Assembly (NCBI RefSeq): GCF_011759365.1
Contig: NZ_JAARLZ010000003.1
Coordinates: 310,001 to 374,000, forward strand
Length of the DNA: 64,000 bases
Origin: Luteibacter anthropi
Lineage (GTDB): Bacteria > Pseudomonadota > Gammaproteobacteria > Xanthomonadales > Rhodanobacteraceae
Direction: 5' to 3'
Shown piece by piece: positions 62,186 to 64,000 of the stretch (position 1 is the stretch's first letter; each line of letters begins with the position of its first letter). The notes beneath the pieces were generated by a model that made no database searches, had not been told where the DNA came from, and saw nothing but the letters and a program-made list of their open reading frames with translations. The position numbers were made by a program, and so were the translations under genes.

Positions 62186-63013
62186 ATGTCTCTGGTATCC
62201 CGCTTTGCTCCGCAATCCCCGATCCTGCGCTCTGATCGCCCACTCTCGGACGACCGCATTCGTGCCGTCGTTCCGTCGATCTTCGCCGACGCTCCACATG
62301 GGAGCCGGTCCGATCGGTATGCCTACATACCGACCTCGACCGTGCTGACCAAGCTGCGCCAGGAGGGCTTCGAGCCCTTCATGGTGTGTCAGACGCGCGT
62401 GCGCAACGAAGACCGGCGCGAGTACACGAAGCACCTCATCCGACTTCGCCATGCAAGCCAGATCAACGGCGACGAGGCGAACGAGATCATCCTGCTCAAC
62501 AGCCATGACGGCACGAGCAGCTATCAGATGCTCGCCGGCATGTTCCGGTTCGTCTGCCACAACGGCCTGGTTTGCGGTGACACCACCGCAGACATCCGCG
62601 TTCCCCACAAGGGCGACGTGGCCAGCCAGGTGATCGAAGGTGCCTACGGAGTCCTCGAAGGTTTCGAGCGCGTGCAGAACGCGCGCGATGCGATGCGCAC
62701 CATCACCCTCGATGAGGGCGAAGCGGAGGTCTTTGCGAACTCTGCGCTCGCACTCAAGTACGACGATCCGGCCAAGTCCACGCCTGTCACCGAGAGCCAA
62801 CTGCTGGCCCCTCGGCGATGGGACGACCGCAAGAACGACCTGTGGGCCGTCTTCAACCGCGTCCAGGAGAACCTAGTCAAAGGGGGCCTGAACGGACGCA
62901 CGGCCAACGGCCGCAATCAGCGCACCCGTCCGGTGCAAGGCATCGACCAGAACCTGCGCCTGAACCGGGCGTTGTGGCTGCTGGCCGAAGGCATGCGCCA
63001 GCTCAAGGCGTGA
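62186..63013 (+). CDS. DUF932 (YfjQ/YkfF-type) ICE protein
   Basis: A 275-aa DUF932 protein with ADAPHGSRSDRYAYIPTSTV, QTRVRNEDRREYTKHLIRLR, EIILLNSHDGTSSYQMLAGM and FRFVCHNGLVCGDTTADIRV, the family hallmark. DUF932 genes are widespread on plasmids and islands, and their role is unknown. AAAGGAG lies 8 bp upstream of the start and a CCGCGTGG/CCACGCGG hairpin lies in the leader at 62,136-62,159. Confidence 0.9.
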   Translation: MSLVSRFAPQSPILRSDRPLSDDRIRAVVPSIFADAPHGSRSDRYAYIPTSTVLTKLRQEGFEPFMVCQTRVRNEDRREYTKHLIRLRHASQINGDEANEIILLNSHDGTSSYQMLAGMFRFVCHNGLVCGDTTADIRVPHKGDVASQVIEGAYGVLEGFERVQNARDAMRTITLDEGEAEVFANSALALKYDDPAKSTPVTESQLLAPRRWDDRKNDLWAVFNRVQENLVKGGLNGRTANGRNQRTRPVQGIDQNLRLNRALWLLAEGMRQLKA

Positions 63014-63107
63014 TGCCACGCGGACCTCGCCCACCTCGGGCGAGGCCATTTCCTCTCATCCACCGGGTGCCGTCGGCGGCCCGTCATTCATCATCAGGAG
63101 AACCATC

Positions 63108-63797
63108 ATGGCAACCCCATCGGCTTCCGAGAAATCTGTTGCGCCCATCGTCGTCCCCGGCCAGCTCACGCTGCGTACCATCCGCGGCAAGAACGGCCCG
63201 TTCACGGTTGGCCGCCTCGCGACGCACCTCGGTACTTTCGAGGTCAAAGACCCGGAGCTGGAGCAGTACCCCGAAGGCAAGTACGACGGGGAATTCATCA
63301 TCAGGTACATCTTCCCGAAGTCCTATCCGGTCGGCGGCGGCATGCGGTTCGAGATCCGTGCCAGCCTCGACGGCATGACGCTCAACGGCATCGACAAACT
63401 CAGCCGCGACGAAGCCCGCAGCTTCGCCACCCAGGACGTCGATCCGCTCGATGAAGAGCAAGGGGCGCAGCCTGCGGCAACGCCGGCCAAGCCCACCAAA
63501 GCGTCCAGGCCCGCCAAGCCCGCACCCGTGCAGGCGTCCGCGGACCCGCTGGTCGATACCACGCCCTTCGGCGTGGATGCGCCACCGCCTGCTACGGCCG
63601 CTGCCCCCGGCAGCACCGAAGACGGTGACGCCGCGCTCTTCGGCCTGCTGTGGCCGCTGGGCGAGTCCGTGAAACTGGATTCGACCATCGACCGCCGCAC
63701 CCTGCGCGCGCAGATCGCCCGCCTGGGCGAGCTGGGCTACGCGCTGGACTTCAAGACGCAGGAGTGGAGCCGCCAGGCCGAACCAAAACCTGCGTGA
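63108..63797 (+). CDS. DUF3275 family ICE protein
   Basis: A 229-aa protein matching DUF3275: LTLRTIRGKNGPFTVGRLAT, HLGTFEVKDPELEQYPEGKY, DGEFIIRYIFPKSYPVGGGM in the N-terminal half. A Pro/Ala-rich linker is followed by a conserved C-terminal piece (GDAALFGLLWPLGESVKLDS). The N-terminal part looks like an OB-fold-like beta domain. Function unknown; always ICE-associated. Its leader has a CCTCGCCC/GGGCGAGG hairpin (63,027-63,047). Confidence 0.88.
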   Translation: MATPSASEKSVAPIVVPGQLTLRTIRGKNGPFTVGRLATHLGTFEVKDPELEQYPEGKYDGEFIIRYIFPKSYPVGGGMRFEIRASLDGMTLNGIDKLSRDEARSFATQDVDPLDEEQGAQPAATPAKPTKASRPAKPAPVQASADPLVDTTPFGVDAPPPATAAAPGSTEDGDAALFGLLWPLGESVKLDSTIDRRTLRAQIARLGELGYALDFKTQEWSRQAEPKPA

Positions 63798-63891
63798 TCG
63801 CAGACGCCGCATGCGCGGTGTTCTTCATCCACCCGCCGGGGTTCCTTTCCCATGCGGGGGAGGCCCTGGCCATTTTCTGGAGGTCTCCATC

Positions 63892-64000
63892 ATGTCCACC
63901 ATCGCTTGCGATACCCCGCGTTCAACGCTGGATGAACCCGCGTGGCGGGACCTTTGCAAAGCGGCCGCCGCACACGCCCAGCGCGGTTGCGGCTTGTCCT
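63892..64000 (+). CDS. ICE accessory gene, truncated by window end
   Basis: The first 36 codons (STIACDTPRSTLDEPAWRDL, CKAAAAHAQRGCGLS) of a further same-strand gene, with GGAGGT 9 bp upstream. Too short to identify. Confidence 0.5.
   Translation, partial: MSTIACDTPRSTLDEPAWRDLCKAAAAHAQRGCGLS

Overview
The window comes from a GC-rich gammaproteobacterium of the Xanthomonadales. A Rhodanobacteraceae host (Luteibacter/Dyella-like) is the best guess. The evidence is the xanthomonad-type gene set (aguB, nfuA, a divergent rluC/rne pair, gacA), the tRNA-Cys/tRNA-Leu cluster and GTAG-type REP palindromes. The genus is inferred, not proven.

Positions 1-33.6 kb are ordinary chromosome. In order they hold: aguB (partial), a TraB-family membrane protein, two small c-type cytochromes, nfuA, a pterin dehydratase, a CPBP-like membrane protein without the usual catalytic glutamates, rluC, rne with a 350-bp leader, and a GacA-type regulator. 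Next come small membrane proteins and a secreted histidine phosphatase. A methionine-synthesis cluster at 12.8-17.6 kb combines an MTHFR-like protein, a flavin reductase, MesX (DUF1852), MesD (core MetE) and a LysR regulator. It is followed by a decayed hipBA module, tRNA-Gly and a Tat-exported threonine-aldolase-like enzyme. A galactoside-utilisation cluster at 20.2-26.7 kb has GH27 and GH36 alpha-galactosidases, an aldose epimerase and a GntR regulator. The chromosomal part ends with decayed genes, ynfA, a secreted alpha/beta hydrolase and a BlaI/BlaR1 pair with two visible operator dyads. REP palindromes punctuate this chromosomal part and I saw none after 33.6 kb.

From 33,620 to the end is one side of an integrative conjugative element (ICE) of the ICEclc/PFGI-1 family. 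Its boundary is an 18-bp copy of the 3' end of tRNA-Gly, immediately followed on the minus strand by a terminator, next to tRNA-Cys and tRNA-Leu. The integrase, the intact tRNA-Gly and the conjugation genes should lie beyond 64,000. The first block (34.5-44.7 kb) is the maintenance and replication module: unknown gene, alpA, parA, a HicA-like small gene (shi position), parB, DUF2857, an STY4528-type replication protein, TIGR03761, DUF3158, ssb, topB. Inside the STY4528-type gene lies a DnaA box followed by an array of CTTCGG/CCGAAG palindromes, a candidate replication origin. Three copies of a TATCCCC/GGGGATA palindrome sit in the intergenic regions around the TIGR03761, ssb and topB genes.

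The metal cargo (45.4-51.2 kb) comprises a cation diffusion facilitator, a wrecked sterol-desaturase-like gene, cadR, a CadA ATPase with four metal-binding domains, lspA and a tiny exported Cys-pair-rich peptide. Three MerR-type promoters suggest one CadR regulon. From 52 kb onward runs a string of ICE accessory genes of mostly unknown function (DUF5983, DUF3085, XF1762, DUF3577, DUF932, DUF3275 types), separated by 100-300 bp leaders with hairpins. Two of these leaders share a conserved element of about 68 nt. A 3.9-kb Tn3-family mercury transposon (merR, merT, merP, merA and a tnpA remnant) is inserted in the DUF3085 gene with a 5-bp target duplication, so the island carries stacked cadmium/lead/zinc-type and mercury resistance.
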